Shown: one piece after another, positions 1 to 12,700 of the stretch
Layout: each line of letters begins with the position of its first letter
How positions within the stretch are numbered: the stretch's first letter is position 1
Assembly: GCA_959347315.1 (NCBI GenBank)
Contig: OY365810.1
Location: forward strand, 31,891,476 to 31,955,475
Source of the DNA: Bimastos eiseni
Lineage: Eukaryota > Annelida > Clitellata > Crassiclitellata > Lumbricidae
Length of the DNA stretch: 64,000 bases
Reading direction: 5' to 3'
Notes under the pieces: model-generated
What the model was told of the DNA's origin: nothing
Databases searched by the model: none
Seen by the model: the letters and a program-made list of their open reading frames with translations, nothing else
Made by a program: the position numbers and the translations under genes

Positions 1-3000
1 ACGTTAATTTAATAAAAACAGCATGGATAATATCAATAAACAAGATGGGGCAAATAATTTAAATTTCCAACAGTGAAGGAAACAGTTAACAGTGATTGCT
101 GTTCATCTTGCATTTTAATTAGTGGCCACCATATGGAACTCAGTCAACTGCTGGAATTTTTGATTGTAAAAACTTTTTTACGTTTCTTCTATGTGACCCA
201 GAATTGTTTTAATTTAACTGCAGACGTTTTTGCCAATGACAACATTTACTAGGACATCTACTAAATACCCTATGCTCCAACCTACAGCGGTAACTTGCCA
301 TGACGGTAACTTGCCATGACGTAAAATGCTGTTCAAGCCTTGTAATATTCTTACTGCAACATCAGCAGCTGTCGCATGTCAGACTGTCACATGAAATTGA
401 CAGTCTCTGTTTAAAACACATTTTTTTTAAATCACTTTCTGTCAAAAAGTAGAAATTTAAAAAAAATTCTTTTTATCACATTTCGACTATTAATGCAAAG
501 AGAAGTAAGCTGTAGAGTTCACATAATGTAGGCTATTGCACAGCTAAACCTGGCTTTAAGTTAATAACTTCAAATTAAACTGTTTCAATACAATTATAAA
601 AATGACTAAATAAGAATTAGAAATGTCAATTTTTCATTTTTGCAACAAATTCAATCATTAAATTAATTTCTCAGACTTGAGTGTGGTGGTTCTTAGGCCC
701 TAGATACAATGCCTAGTGTGCCTAATGGATAAACGGCCCTGCCTACACACAGCAAATTTGTATTTGCCTGGTATATTGCTAACTGAGCTTTCAAGCATTT
801 TGCCACGAATTTAAGTTTTTCAAGCCCAGACAACCTGTTTTAGGTATCTATTGGGGAGGGGTATGAACCACTTTGAAGGCACGTTCCATGTGGTGAGTTA
901 AAAGTAATTTGTAATGAGTGTCTTTTGTGAATTTCAAAGTACATTTTAAGATTTTCAGTTGTGATTATAAGATGATGACAATTTCCATTGTTTGCGACAC
1001 TGACAGATGGTCATCAGTAGATTTGTTTTGGAGTTATCTGCTACTGTTGGAAAGTAAAATTATTGTTTGATGAAAGTTTACTGAATTAAAAATGTAAGGT
1101 CAATCGCCTTCACTTGTAAGAGCAGGTGTGATTGATTGATCAGAACTGAAGCGCAGGTGATTTGTTTTTGAAGTATTCATTTGCACTGATCAGAAATATA
1201 GATTTCAAATTAAAATTTAATTGAACCAGATGTAGCAGTGCAGGGATCAACTTACAAATAAAAACGAGGCTAGAACTGGAAGAATCCTTTGGATGTGTAG
1301 GACATGTTTCATTTAATGGAGACCTGATTCTATAAGGACAAGTGCCTTTGATGATTAAATAAACAGACATTTGTAGACAGTTCAAGACAGATGTTGTTTT
1401 AATATGATGTAAGCGGTCAAGATAAACTTAGAAGAATCTTTTAGACTGTGAGTTGAGGATTCATGCATTGCTGTGTTCAGGTGATGTGATTGTGCATACA
1501 GTATATACATTATTATATGTATATATTTATAATGATACTCATGTTAGAATACTGGTTGGTGGTCTAGCAGCATTAATGCACCTTTGAAGAACATTTCTCA
1601 GCCATTGGGAGTCGGTTCTCATCTGAAATATAGTGTAAACTATTCTTAAGTGATGACTAGCAAAAGTGAAGGTGATTCATTAGTATGGAGGGATGCATAA
1701 GTGAGGTGTGTGTGTGTGTGTAAGTAGATGATTGTACTGGCAAACCATTGGCATTTGTGCAAAAGGTGTAGGGAGGTAAGAAGGAGAAATATGATGTATT
1801 GAGAAGCATCTGTTTCTGCTTAGCTGCCCAACTGTAAATGCTTCCAGATGGATTGCAACTTTCTCTGATGGTTGAATTCTCTGATGGTTGAAGAGCTTCT
1901 TAAGTGGTTGAGCTGTAACTAGAGCATTGTCTAACTAAGGTTCAGTTGACTTTGCATTAGCTAGCAGTATATAAACTGTACCTTGGATTTAATTTAAAAG
2001 GACTGATTATTTACATGATACTTTCTGATGGACATGTGATATCCATGGGTAAACCAGATTACATGTTAACACAGAAACCAAAGTCTGGCAGGCCTGACCA
2101 ACGTGACTCCAAAGGCCCACCGTGACTCCAAAGGCCCACCGTGACTCCATAGGCCTACCTTGACTCCATAGGCCTACCGACGTCAGAGGCAATGTTATTA
2201 TTAAACTGTCCTCTGTGTGGCACTTCTAGCCTGTAGCTTGCATGTCCGTTGGTATTGTATCTCTCTTGTTTTTCCTCAGTTATATTCTGTTGGGACGTCA
2301 TAAAGGTTATCAATCAATATCCTTCATTGTGGGAGCAACACATACACTTCTATTTATTATGCATCAGTGCTGTTTAGGCGCGTTGCTGATATTGAGCGAT
2401 GTAGCACTGAGGTAACAGGATCAATCCAGTGGTTTATACTCATGGCAGGATAACAGACGGATGCTTTTGCACTTGCGTTTCAACCCCACGCACTTTCACA
2501 CACTTCAGTGATTGGTCAGCACACGATCTTAAAGCTAAAGCTATATATCCAGTATGAAACAGATATCTACTGTTTCCAACTGACTAACATTTTAAATTTA
2601 ATATTGCTTAAAGAGGTAAAGGAAATGTGCAACCATTCCTTGTTTGTCTGAGCATAGTAGTTTTATTGCCTTGAACTCTTCTTCCTTTCGAATGTTTACT
2701 GGTGCTGATGCTACAGACACACTGGGTAGGGGCTTTTGTCCTGCTGACATTCATGCCTTAGCTTTGTGAAGCATGTCTTAGGTGTGGACCTCACCTTTAG
2801 TCTGGCTAACACCAGAGGCTTGTTATAGCATTGTTATATATATATATATATATATATTTATTTATTTATGATGTTATTTATATCTATACATACATTTATT
2901 ACTGAGCCTGTCAATCAGGCAGATCCCACAGCTTATTCAGGAATAAACTTGCTGCTGGGCGACCTCCTTAACACTAGGGATCAGCAGTTGTTTTCCAGTT

Positions 3001-5799
3001 GCTTTTAATACAGGGGGCTCCTGGATTGAGTGTTAATAGATGTGGTTCCCTAAGGGCAGTGCTGTTTTTTATTTTTACTCCTGGGCATCGTTTGTAAAAT
3101 CTGTTGACCTATTGCAGTTGTGAATACTGAGTGAGCTGCCACAGGTGCATCATTCTAAACTGAATTCCAAACTAAGGCTCCACCACTTCAAGGATTCCTA
3201 TTTCAGCAATGCCAATTCTCCACCTTCGAAGCTTTCTCTTCAGACAAAATCCACCTTCACCAGCTGTTCAGCCTCTTCTCTCTGTGGCAACTGGAATTGG
3301 ATCTTCACCCTCTGGTGGCTCAATACAACTCTCATGAATACACTGGTGCCCTGCACTCAGCTTTAAAGTAATGATTTATAAAATTAGGGTTTTGATTTAA
3401 GGTTTATGATTATGATTCTGATGAAGTGTGTGTGTCCAATCAGAACCATTGTATTTGCCTGTTCGCCCGATAGTCTGTCCAATTGGATTGGTGTGTGTGC
3501 CTGTTGCAAGCCTGGCCAGGCATTCACCTATACATTATTGACCAGACAGTGAAGCCCTTAATGCACTGAAGCCTTTAATGATTGCATGTTATGTCCAACA
3601 CCATACGTTATGTGGTCTACCAACATCTGCTGCTTTTTATCAATGTTTATCTTTCATTTATAGGTGAATTTTTTATCTACACGCGAAGCAGTATGTTACC
3701 TTATGAAAGAACTGTCGTGGAGCTCACACTTTAATGGATTTAACATCTTATATTCTGTGGCTTCATATTAAGGTGAGTTTAAATGTTGTTTTACTCAAAT
3801 GTGTTAGTCTACTGTTCAGGTTGAGATATCTGTGGGTGGATCAGGTTAGTTGTGTTATTCTTTGTATAGTCTTAGTTACTAGATGTAGAATTCTATACAG
3901 TTGAATGTTAATGGTGTTTTCAGTTACTGGGCTTTATTTATTTTTCTGAATTGGTGCAATTTCTTAATGTTGAACTTGATACTGTTGAATTAAAAGATGG
4001 TGTATTGACATACATACTATTCATTATTGGGTTATCTGAAATAGTGATTTTTATATTTTTATTTGATACGATTGAATGTTGGTTACACTTTCAACTTCTG
4101 TGCTTTATTGGGTGCTTCAAAGTTTGTTTGGTTGCTTAAGTTTGATATAGTTGAGTGTTAAGAGTTTCAGCTAATAAATGACATCTGAGACTACATTTTG
4201 GCCTTCGATAGAGAGGATGCTTTTCTAAAAGTTGACCCATTGATAGCATTTGGAGCTGACGTCTAGTATATGAGCTGATGGGAAACGAACATGCAGGGAA
4301 ATTGTCTTATGTCAGAGCATGTCCATTATATCCTTCTGCCAGTCAATTTTTTTTAAAATTTTACCAAAGGCAAAAGACATTACTGTCAGCCTTTAGAAGA
4401 GACATTGCACTTAATTCATGAGATGATTTATTACATATGAACCTCAGCCTCATTTCCAGGAATTTTCTGGTTCATTCTTGAATCAAAGAATTATCATGCT
4501 TGCATGCCTTATAGTCAAATTGTTGTAAGCCGGTTTTTATCGCTTTGTGTGGCTCAGTCTGTGTTCCTTATTCCAGCTGTCTTGATCTGTCTCTTGTCTA
4601 TCTGTCTCCTCTCTCTAATCTAACTCACTGTCTGCTATAGCACTTGTTATCATAGTGCTGTAGAAATCACAGTCAGAATTATTCATAAGCCTTTGGAGAA
4701 ATGAGTCTGAAGTCCAAACGATTACAGGAGAAACCAGAAGCCAGACCATGGTCTTAAGCAAGACCAAAGGTGTGTTCTCAAGTTTGGACCTGAGTGACAC
4801 CAAAGAGCTCGCCAGAAACTGAACTGGACAGTAGATTCAACAGCTAGGGACCAGCTACAGATGCCTCTAAGAATACCCTCTTGATCATCCCATTCTCTCT
4901 TTCTGTCACTCTCTCACTCTGTCTGTCTCTCTTTCTCTAACCCACTCAGTCTTTGTTTCTGTTTATCATTGTATCTCTTCTTCTTAGCGTGCTTACTTAT
5001 ATCACCTCATTTTGGCTCTATTCAGACTCTAACCCTGGCAGGCCAGAGGAGCTGTTTATCTCAGCTACCACGTTTATCTCAACTGCCAGTTTATTTACCA
5101 TTCTCCAGTTTTGTACTGGAGTGAAATGCTGGAGATGTAAACTGACCATTAGTTGAGATCTGCCTCCTTCATCAGCTTCTGTATCTATTTGTGCACCCAC
5201 TTGTGAGCTTTACAGAACTTTGCTCTGAAGGTTAGCTTATTACTTTTTATGGCATTAAAACATGTGATTCATATTACAAAACGATGACCTTTATAAACTC
5301 CATCTGCACCCCAACCAACAGTGCCATAATGAACACACTGAAATGTACACTGTCTGTGGGATGATGATCATTGATCAGATTTCGAGGGAGAGGACTGCCT
5401 TCTGCTCTGATATGCAGAGGCTATGAAAGTGTAGTCTAGCAGTTTATACCCATGGATGTCTATCAGAGCCAGTAACTTAGGGGATTCCATTCTGTTTCTT
5501 TCAAATATAATTTTAGCCTGTGATTCTGAATTGTTTTTACTTGGAGATGTACCTTTATCAATGTTCTGAATGTTCTCCTATTTACACTTATTGATGTGAT
5601 TGTATTTTTCTTATACTTTTGTGATCAATAAAGCACTTTGAGTTCAGAGATTTTCTATTTTTGTAACGCATTTTTGTGGTTATTATTTAGGAAAGTAATA
5701 ATGGCCTTTGAGCATTCACTCCATCTCTGTCTCTCTTACTCAAATTGTGTTATTTCAAAGCAGTATTCTAATATTTTTCTCGTTTGTTTGTTTTGCTAG
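1..5799. other. Upstream region without recognisable coding exon
   Basis: No ORF here looks like protein-coding DNA; those present are short and of random composition. The stretch holds simple repeats ((GT)n near 1,705, (AT)n near 2,832-2,860), a minisatellite at 2,098-2,180, a pyrimidine-rich run near 4,900-4,940, and a possible old SINE fragment at 5,345-5,430. Upstream non-coding exons or the promoter of the MGAT2 gene may lie here, because a good splice acceptor (TTTTGCTAG) ends at 5,799, just before the start codon exon. No first exon was identified. Confidence 0.5.
2098..2180. repeat. Minisatellite, about 19 bp unit, four copies
   Basis: The motif 'cgtgactccaaaggcccac' recurs four times with small changes (aaaggccca, ataggccta). 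The later copies drift toward 'taggcctac', a word that is common in this window. Confidence 0.7.
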
Positions 5800-5827
5800 T
5801 TTTCCATAAGTCGTGTCACACCGAGAA

Positions 5828-6388
5828 ATGAGACCGACACCCAAGCGCCTGGTCAAGGCCGTATTCGTCGTCTCCGTTCTGGGTTTTGTGGCGTTGAACA
5901 TAAGCTTCTTGTTGCGGGACAGTGATGACGAGGAGTCTGACGAGTACCTGCTGCCATCTGGCGGGGCATTCGGGAACTACACCGTGTCCAGTCTGCGTCA
6001 TCGTCGGAAGCTGCGGCCGGAGGAGAGTCAGAGACTGAACATGTTGAATCAGCTGAACAAGCTGCAGTGGCAGTTGGCCGCAAACATCAGTCGCAATCAC
6101 ACCGGAAAGACCCAGCTGTCGAAAAACGGGAACAAGACCGACATCCGGAGCGCCATCTGGGAGGTCAACCGACAACAGCTGATACTCAACCTCGACAAGT
6201 TCGACCTGTCTGCGAGCGATTCAACAATCGTCATCGTCGTTCAGGTTCACAATCGTCCTGAGTACTTGCGTCATCTTGTGTCGTCTCTGCAGAAGGCGAG
6301 AGACATCGAGAAGGCGCTCGTCATCTTTAGCCATGACTTCTATTCGGATGAACTGAATGAGATCATCGCTAATATTGACTTCTGTCCT
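5828..6388 (+). CDS. MGAT2: MGAT2 coding exon 1
   Basis: 187 codons, ending in phase 0 at TTCTGTCCT before the donor GTGAGT. It encodes the cytoplasmic tail, signal anchor, stem and the start of the catalytic domain ([16 protein letters not shown]). GC content and codon use are clearly higher than in the flanking intron DNA. Confidence 0.95.
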
Positions 6389-9300
6389 GTGAGTTGAATG
6401 TCTTCATTGTCTAGCTTTATTTGAATTGGTCAAATCAAACATCCATTAAGATAATGTGCCTTGTTATTTAGATGCTAATTATTGATGATACCATCTGTAC
6501 ATTTTAATTGTCCAATATCCATCTTTCATAGTGAAAACAGCATGCTTCGTTTTGCATTCTTCCAATGGCACCTAGATGTAAACCTCATATTAAAATCTAG
6601 TTTAATGACAATGCCCTCCTCCTTTCTCCAGACTTAAGACTGGCACTGCAGTGGCAGAGTTTGACCTGATTGACCGTACAGTATGTGTATCAGGCAGTTG
6701 GTGTCAATAAAATGACTGCTACTACTTCAACTGCTATACTTTGAGATCTTCAAACTTCTTCATAAATACATTTTTTTTAAAGATCTCTACAACTCAACAG
6801 TTGTCTTTGTTTTTGGGTTTATGCAATGCATTAGGAACAATTGATTCTTTGGCATTTGTGCAGAGTTTGAATCCGTGTGCTTCTTAATCCAGTTCCTTGT
6901 TTAATACCTTAATGATGAGAATGTGCTAAATATAACTGGGAAACAAAAGCAGGTCATCATTGAAGTCTTAAGTGGCATGGGAATGGCATTAGATGTCAAA
7001 TGATGTTTAGTTATCTTCCAGCCATTTCTATCCTCACTGACATACTTGTAAAAGCCTTATGTTCTCATCAATACACTGGAGTTTCAGGTGAGAGGTGTAT
7101 GAAATGAACCGAAGGCGTGCATTATTGATCTTGCAAATTATATTCGGCTATGCAATAGTCGACATTAGGTGTCATGAGTCATAGGCCAGAGTTCACAGCT
7201 GGACAACCTTTTAGCTATCGACATCTTTTTTATCTCTGTTGATGTCGTGACTAGTGTGAACTTCTGGTCCATTACATGCCCTGCTGAATACTGCATTGTG
7301 TCATGTGTGATTATGATGTTGTGCTTGTCATTTAATCAGGTGATGCAAATCTTTTATCCATACTCAATGCAACTCCATCCCACTGAGTTTCCCGGCCAAG
7401 ACCCTAGGGACTGTCCGCGAGATGCAGACAGGGGAAGGTAAGTCATGTCATTTCTTCTGTGCTCTGATGCTGATGATGTTAACTTATTTAACGGCGCATC
7501 CAGAGCAAGGATGAGATTAAGTGACTTTAAATGGCCACCAGGAGAAGATTCACTTAAATTTCTATATCCTTGAGAGTATGTTTTGAGCTGCTTTGTGAAG
7601 GAATGATTTAAATTTGAGTTATGAGGAGAGAGAGTGGCAGTCGATTCCATTCCTTAGGCACAGAGGCATGGAATTCAGGAGAGCCTACGGCTGTTCTGTA
7701 TCGTGGCTCAACTAAAAGGCCTTGCAACACTAAGCAAGCAGAGGTATTTTGGATGCATTGCAGCCTTTTCGGTTTGATATTTACATTCATGCGTGCATGA
7801 CTTTGCATGTTTATATAATATATTTATTTATTTACTTACATTCACAATACATTGTTATTGGTATGTTTAAAGGTTTAATAATCATGTTCGTGTTTTTTAA
7901 GTTTTTAACAAAGATGTCTCCTTTGAAATGCTTCATTGATTTATATAGATACGATCAGTTTTTACAAGTCTTCACTGTTTTCTCTGATCTTAACAGGGCC
8001 AAGGAGCTGAACTGTCATAATAAAGATTATCCTGACAAGTACGGTCATTATCGTGAAGCCAAATATTCACAGACGAAGCATCACTGGTTCTGGAAGGTTG
8101 GTAGTTCAAAATGAATTTCAACCACGGTTATTTCTGTAGGGCCTGGTATTTTTCTTAGCTTGATCATCATATTGTTATTACCACTGTGTGGTAATGCGTG
8201 TGATTGTAGAGAGCATACCCACTGAAATAGAAGGTAGTTTCAGAATTCATGGGAATCAGATGGATTGTGAGTGAAACCACATGTGTAATTATATGTAACC
8301 TGAGAACAGTTGGATAATACCCATAAAGAGTACAGAATAGGGAAGACACTCATCTGCTTCACTCTGCCCTTGAGCCGGCTGTGGATTGATGTCGCAGCCT
8401 GGACACTGGGTCCTTGTTTGCATCACAGGACTTGCCTTTACTCCTCGACTTTTCCCCGTTTTCCCTGTTCCAATTATTATGTGTAATGACAGAGGCACAT
8501 CTGTGCAAATAAACTTGCTCTGGCTCATTACACAGAGTCGAACTCACAAGTCGCATGCATTTGATGAAATATATTGCACCAAACACTTCAGAATATGTTT
8601 TGTTTGATGTGATGAAGTCAAGATGTATCTCCCAGATTGAAAAAATTACTGTAGCAAATTATCACCTAGTCATAGCTCTTTTTGCAATGAACCTTGACGT
8701 GGCCTTCAAAGATAATGTATCAGCATGATTCTGGTGTATGTAGGTCTACATGGTATATGGCTTCATTGTGTAATAGTTTAACTTCTAGAGCTGCATGTGA
8801 TCTCAATTCATCATGCAAGTCTGGCTTTTGTTGATGTATTTAGATCAACCATGCTTTTGATCAGCTGGACGTGATGAAGAACTTCGACGGTCCGGTTCTT
8901 TTCATCGAAGAAGATCATTACCTCGTTGAAGATTTCCTACCTGTGCTTCGTATGATGTTCCGTCTTAGGAAAAAGTCAGTTCACAGTTTCCGTGTATATA
9001 TCATTTCTAATATTCCTGAAATCAACTCTTTAACTCTTTGATCTGATGCAGTAAAACTGGTGGCACTGGGTGCAGCAGTTTGCACTCATTTGCACACTCA
9101 TGGTTACATGATATTGTTTGGATCAGGGCTGTTAACAATACTGGAAAAAAGTATTGCGATACCAATACCAATACTTCATCAAAAAAAGTATTGCAGTACC
9201 AATACCAATACTTTTCCTTAAAAGTATTGCAATACCAATACTTTTCCTTAAAAGTATTGCAATACCAATACTTTCACCAATACTTTTTGACAAGCAAGTT

Positions 9301-9677
9301 TCCTGTATATTCACACATAACATGTGCTAAAGAAAAGAAGTTTAATTACACTATTATTTTTACATAAAAAAATCAGTAGCCTAGAATTGGCTACTGTTAC
9401 AATTATTATTTTCACATATCAAAGATCTGTATAATTATAATAGTATTTTTTACATAAAAACACAGAATAACTGCAATTATTATAAAAATTATTATTTTCA
9501 AAAATGTGTACTACTCAAGCCTGCTACACGATGGCCTATCGGTAATGCGCTTGCTCACGTAGCATGCGGTTGCGAGTTAGACTCCGTGTAACGACCCTGG
9601 ACAAGTTTGCGAACACATTCCTCTTTCACCAAGCGTTAAGCTGGGAAATAAACGGCAAGTTCTACGATATCACTGTT

Positions 9678-9709
<32 letters not shown>

Positions 9710-12700
9710 AACAGGCAGAGTGAGATTTGACATTTGGTGGCTGGCTGAGGAAGACGACGGTGCTCTCTCTCTCTGAGATCGAAGCATATACCTCTCTCTC
9801 TTTCTCATTCACATCCCTCACCTGTGTTTCTCTTTTGCCCAGTCACCTCTCTAAGCCTAAGGCCCAGTGGTCAGCCAGCCAGGCAGTCCCATCTGGTCAG
9901 TCAGCCGGACGTTGGCTGTTCTCCTTAGCCGGCCAGTCGGTCCACGTTCCTTACTCTGGATAAGCCTAGACCCCAACCCTCTAGCAAGCGGTTTAAACTA
10001 GTTCTACCCTAGCAGTCCGCACATATGAAATCTAACAGCATGAAATTATACAGGTATATATGCCTGCCCCTGCAGTTCTATGAGGAACCAACTTCCTCAC
10101 AATTCACACCTTAAATCGTAGATTGCAACAAGAGTCAATTTTCTGAGTGCGATTATTTATTGCTCACCATTTCTTGATCGCAAAGATTTCAAGTGGAAGA
10201 GAAACATTACATTTTTTATTACGGTGAGAAAAAAGTATTGGTATCGCGTATTGAAGACTGGCTAAAAAAAAGTATCGCGATACACACGCGATACCCGACC
10301 AAACAAAACTATTGCGATACACCCTGCGATACTGCAAAAAGATCGCCGATACCAAAGTATCGCGATACTCTATCGCGATATTAACAGCCCTGGTTGGGAT
10401 ATAGCACCACTTGACACCCAGTGATGTTACCCATAACTTTCACTTAGCATGCCATATTTTGGTTGATGTGCTGTATAGAATTGCAGGGCTGAGTAACAAC
10501 TTTTCAGCAGTGTTGCTGTGTGTCCAACTGTGTATCGTAAGGTATGTCCAATGATGACTTTGTGATGATGAGGTGACACTGTATTCTGACTTGTGGATAT
10601 GGCAGTCCAAACACTTCCTTAGAGAAACAGCAGTCTTCATTTCATATTGAATCCAATTAGCTTATTAAGTGTCTAATTTTGTGGGTGCTGCAGGTCAATG
10701 GGTAAGTTGGACGGCTGTCAGTTGTTCTATCATGCTTCCAATGTGGTCCAAGTGCTAAAATGCCATATAAATCAATAACACTGAGAGTTTTGTAAAAGGA
10801 ACATTTTGAAATGAAAGAAGGCATTTTTAAATGAAAGACATTAAAGTATTAAGTAAGCAGTCTTCTTTGAAAATAAAGAATGTTATGTTTGCATTGAAAA
10901 ACATTTGAATTTTATTCAAAGCCACTGAAATATATATTTTTTTGTTTTGCCTATTTTTTCTGTTCTTATCTCTGATAATAATCATCAACAGATGGGACTG
11001 GGCAACCAATTATTATGCTTGGAAGACTTAATCTATGCATCTTAAAATGATAAATGAACTGGCACTTTGCGTTAATGTGGCATCTTGTGGGTAAACGGTT
11101 CGTGCCATTTAATGTTCCTGTCTCGTTTCTATTTGATTTGCATTGACACAGATGACTTGCAGTAAAGACCTTTTGTAAATACAGTAATAAATAAAACATC
11201 TGTTGTTTTCTTATGCATCTCATTACACTGTCTAATAAACAATCCTTCAGTTCTTTATTGCCATAATTTTATAACTACCCGTTGCATCTTCATTAGTGCA
11301 TGGTGACTCAAAAATGGAGAAATAAATGTAAGATCAATATAATTGTTGTACGGGTATTTGAGTCGATTCTCCAATGCACCAGCTTAAGACCAGAACAGTA
11401 ATGAATGTACTTAGTAGAAACTTCTATAAATGCACTATTCCATAGTAAAATTCTTTTCAAATAAGATTTCTTATAATTGGACACAGTCCTCTAGCAGCAT
11501 ACCACAGTGTAAGTATTTCTCTTCACAAAGTTTTGTCTCTGAGTTTGTAACCATACAAGACTTTGATAAATCATTCATTAATTTTGGCATCATTTGGAGT
11601 CTTACATATTTGACCAGTCATTACCCAATATCGTCCTGGGATATATTACACCATGGTTTAAGTCTGTTTGATAATTAACAAGGTATCACACTAATTCTTG
11701 CTGACTCCCTCTCTCATCAACAAATAATGGTTGTAATCGATGAACATTGACTTATGACCTGGATAGAACTGAGCTCTCAATACGCGATACCAATACTTTT
11801 TGAAGTCGGTTTCTCCTTTCTTGTTGGATCGTGACCAGATTTCCCAATAGAATGTGATATTTGCCAGAGTTTCACTTTATGTGACGACCATCGATTGATG
11901 TCACCATAGAAGTCATTAGGATCGATTCTGCCAATTTAAGAAAAGTGTGCAGAAACATCGTTATACTGAACTTGAATCAGGAAGGTTTTTTCTGTTAAAA
12001 GTCAGAATTTTTACAAACGTCGAGGATTACTTTATAAAGAAGAGATTAGGTACATATAGAAAAAAAGCACAGATTCAGAATTGGTAGACCTTGGTAGTGC
12101 TTAGCAGCACTTTTCCAGGTTATTCCAGGTTAGACAGGCGCATGTTTTTTCACACATCCCATGATGTTCAAAGTTACAGTTTTGATAGGAAATTTAAAGA
12201 ACCTTGGACATAATGACAGTAGTGAGCCAATGGAGCTTGTAAATTCTGTAGAGGTTCAAGTGATATCATTAGTAATGACTCAGCACATCCTAATGGATGG
12301 ATGGATGGATGGATGGATGGATGGATGGATGGATGGATGGATGGATGGATGGATGGATGGATGGATGGATGGATGGATGGATGGATGGATGGATGGATGG
12401 ATGGATGGATGGATGGATGGATGGATGGATGGATGGATGGATGGATGGATGGATGGATGGATGGATGGATGGACTGTTCTGTAATGGGAATGCCAGTTGC
12501 AAACCACATTTCAGTGTAAATGTCATTCCTCAACACAGAAACCTCTCAGTTTCTCAGTACAAATTATGTATGAAAATTTTCGAAAGTTTAAGTATGGTTA
12601 GTTAACTCAAACCTGATGTAAATTAATTTGGCTTTTTCCTGGTAAAATCAATAATATAACCTGAATTGTAATGTGAAGCCTTTTGTGTGATGTATACTTG

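Noticed and set aside
7247..7441. An ATG-started 64-codon ORF over MGAT2 exon 2 as a separate gene
   Set aside because: Only the part from 7,340 is coding and it belongs to MGAT2; the upstream part is intron.
12161..12605. ORFs of 72-120 codons across the (ATGG) tract
   Set aside because: They are translations of a tetranucleotide microsatellite (poly MDGW / poly SIHP), with no protein-like flanks.
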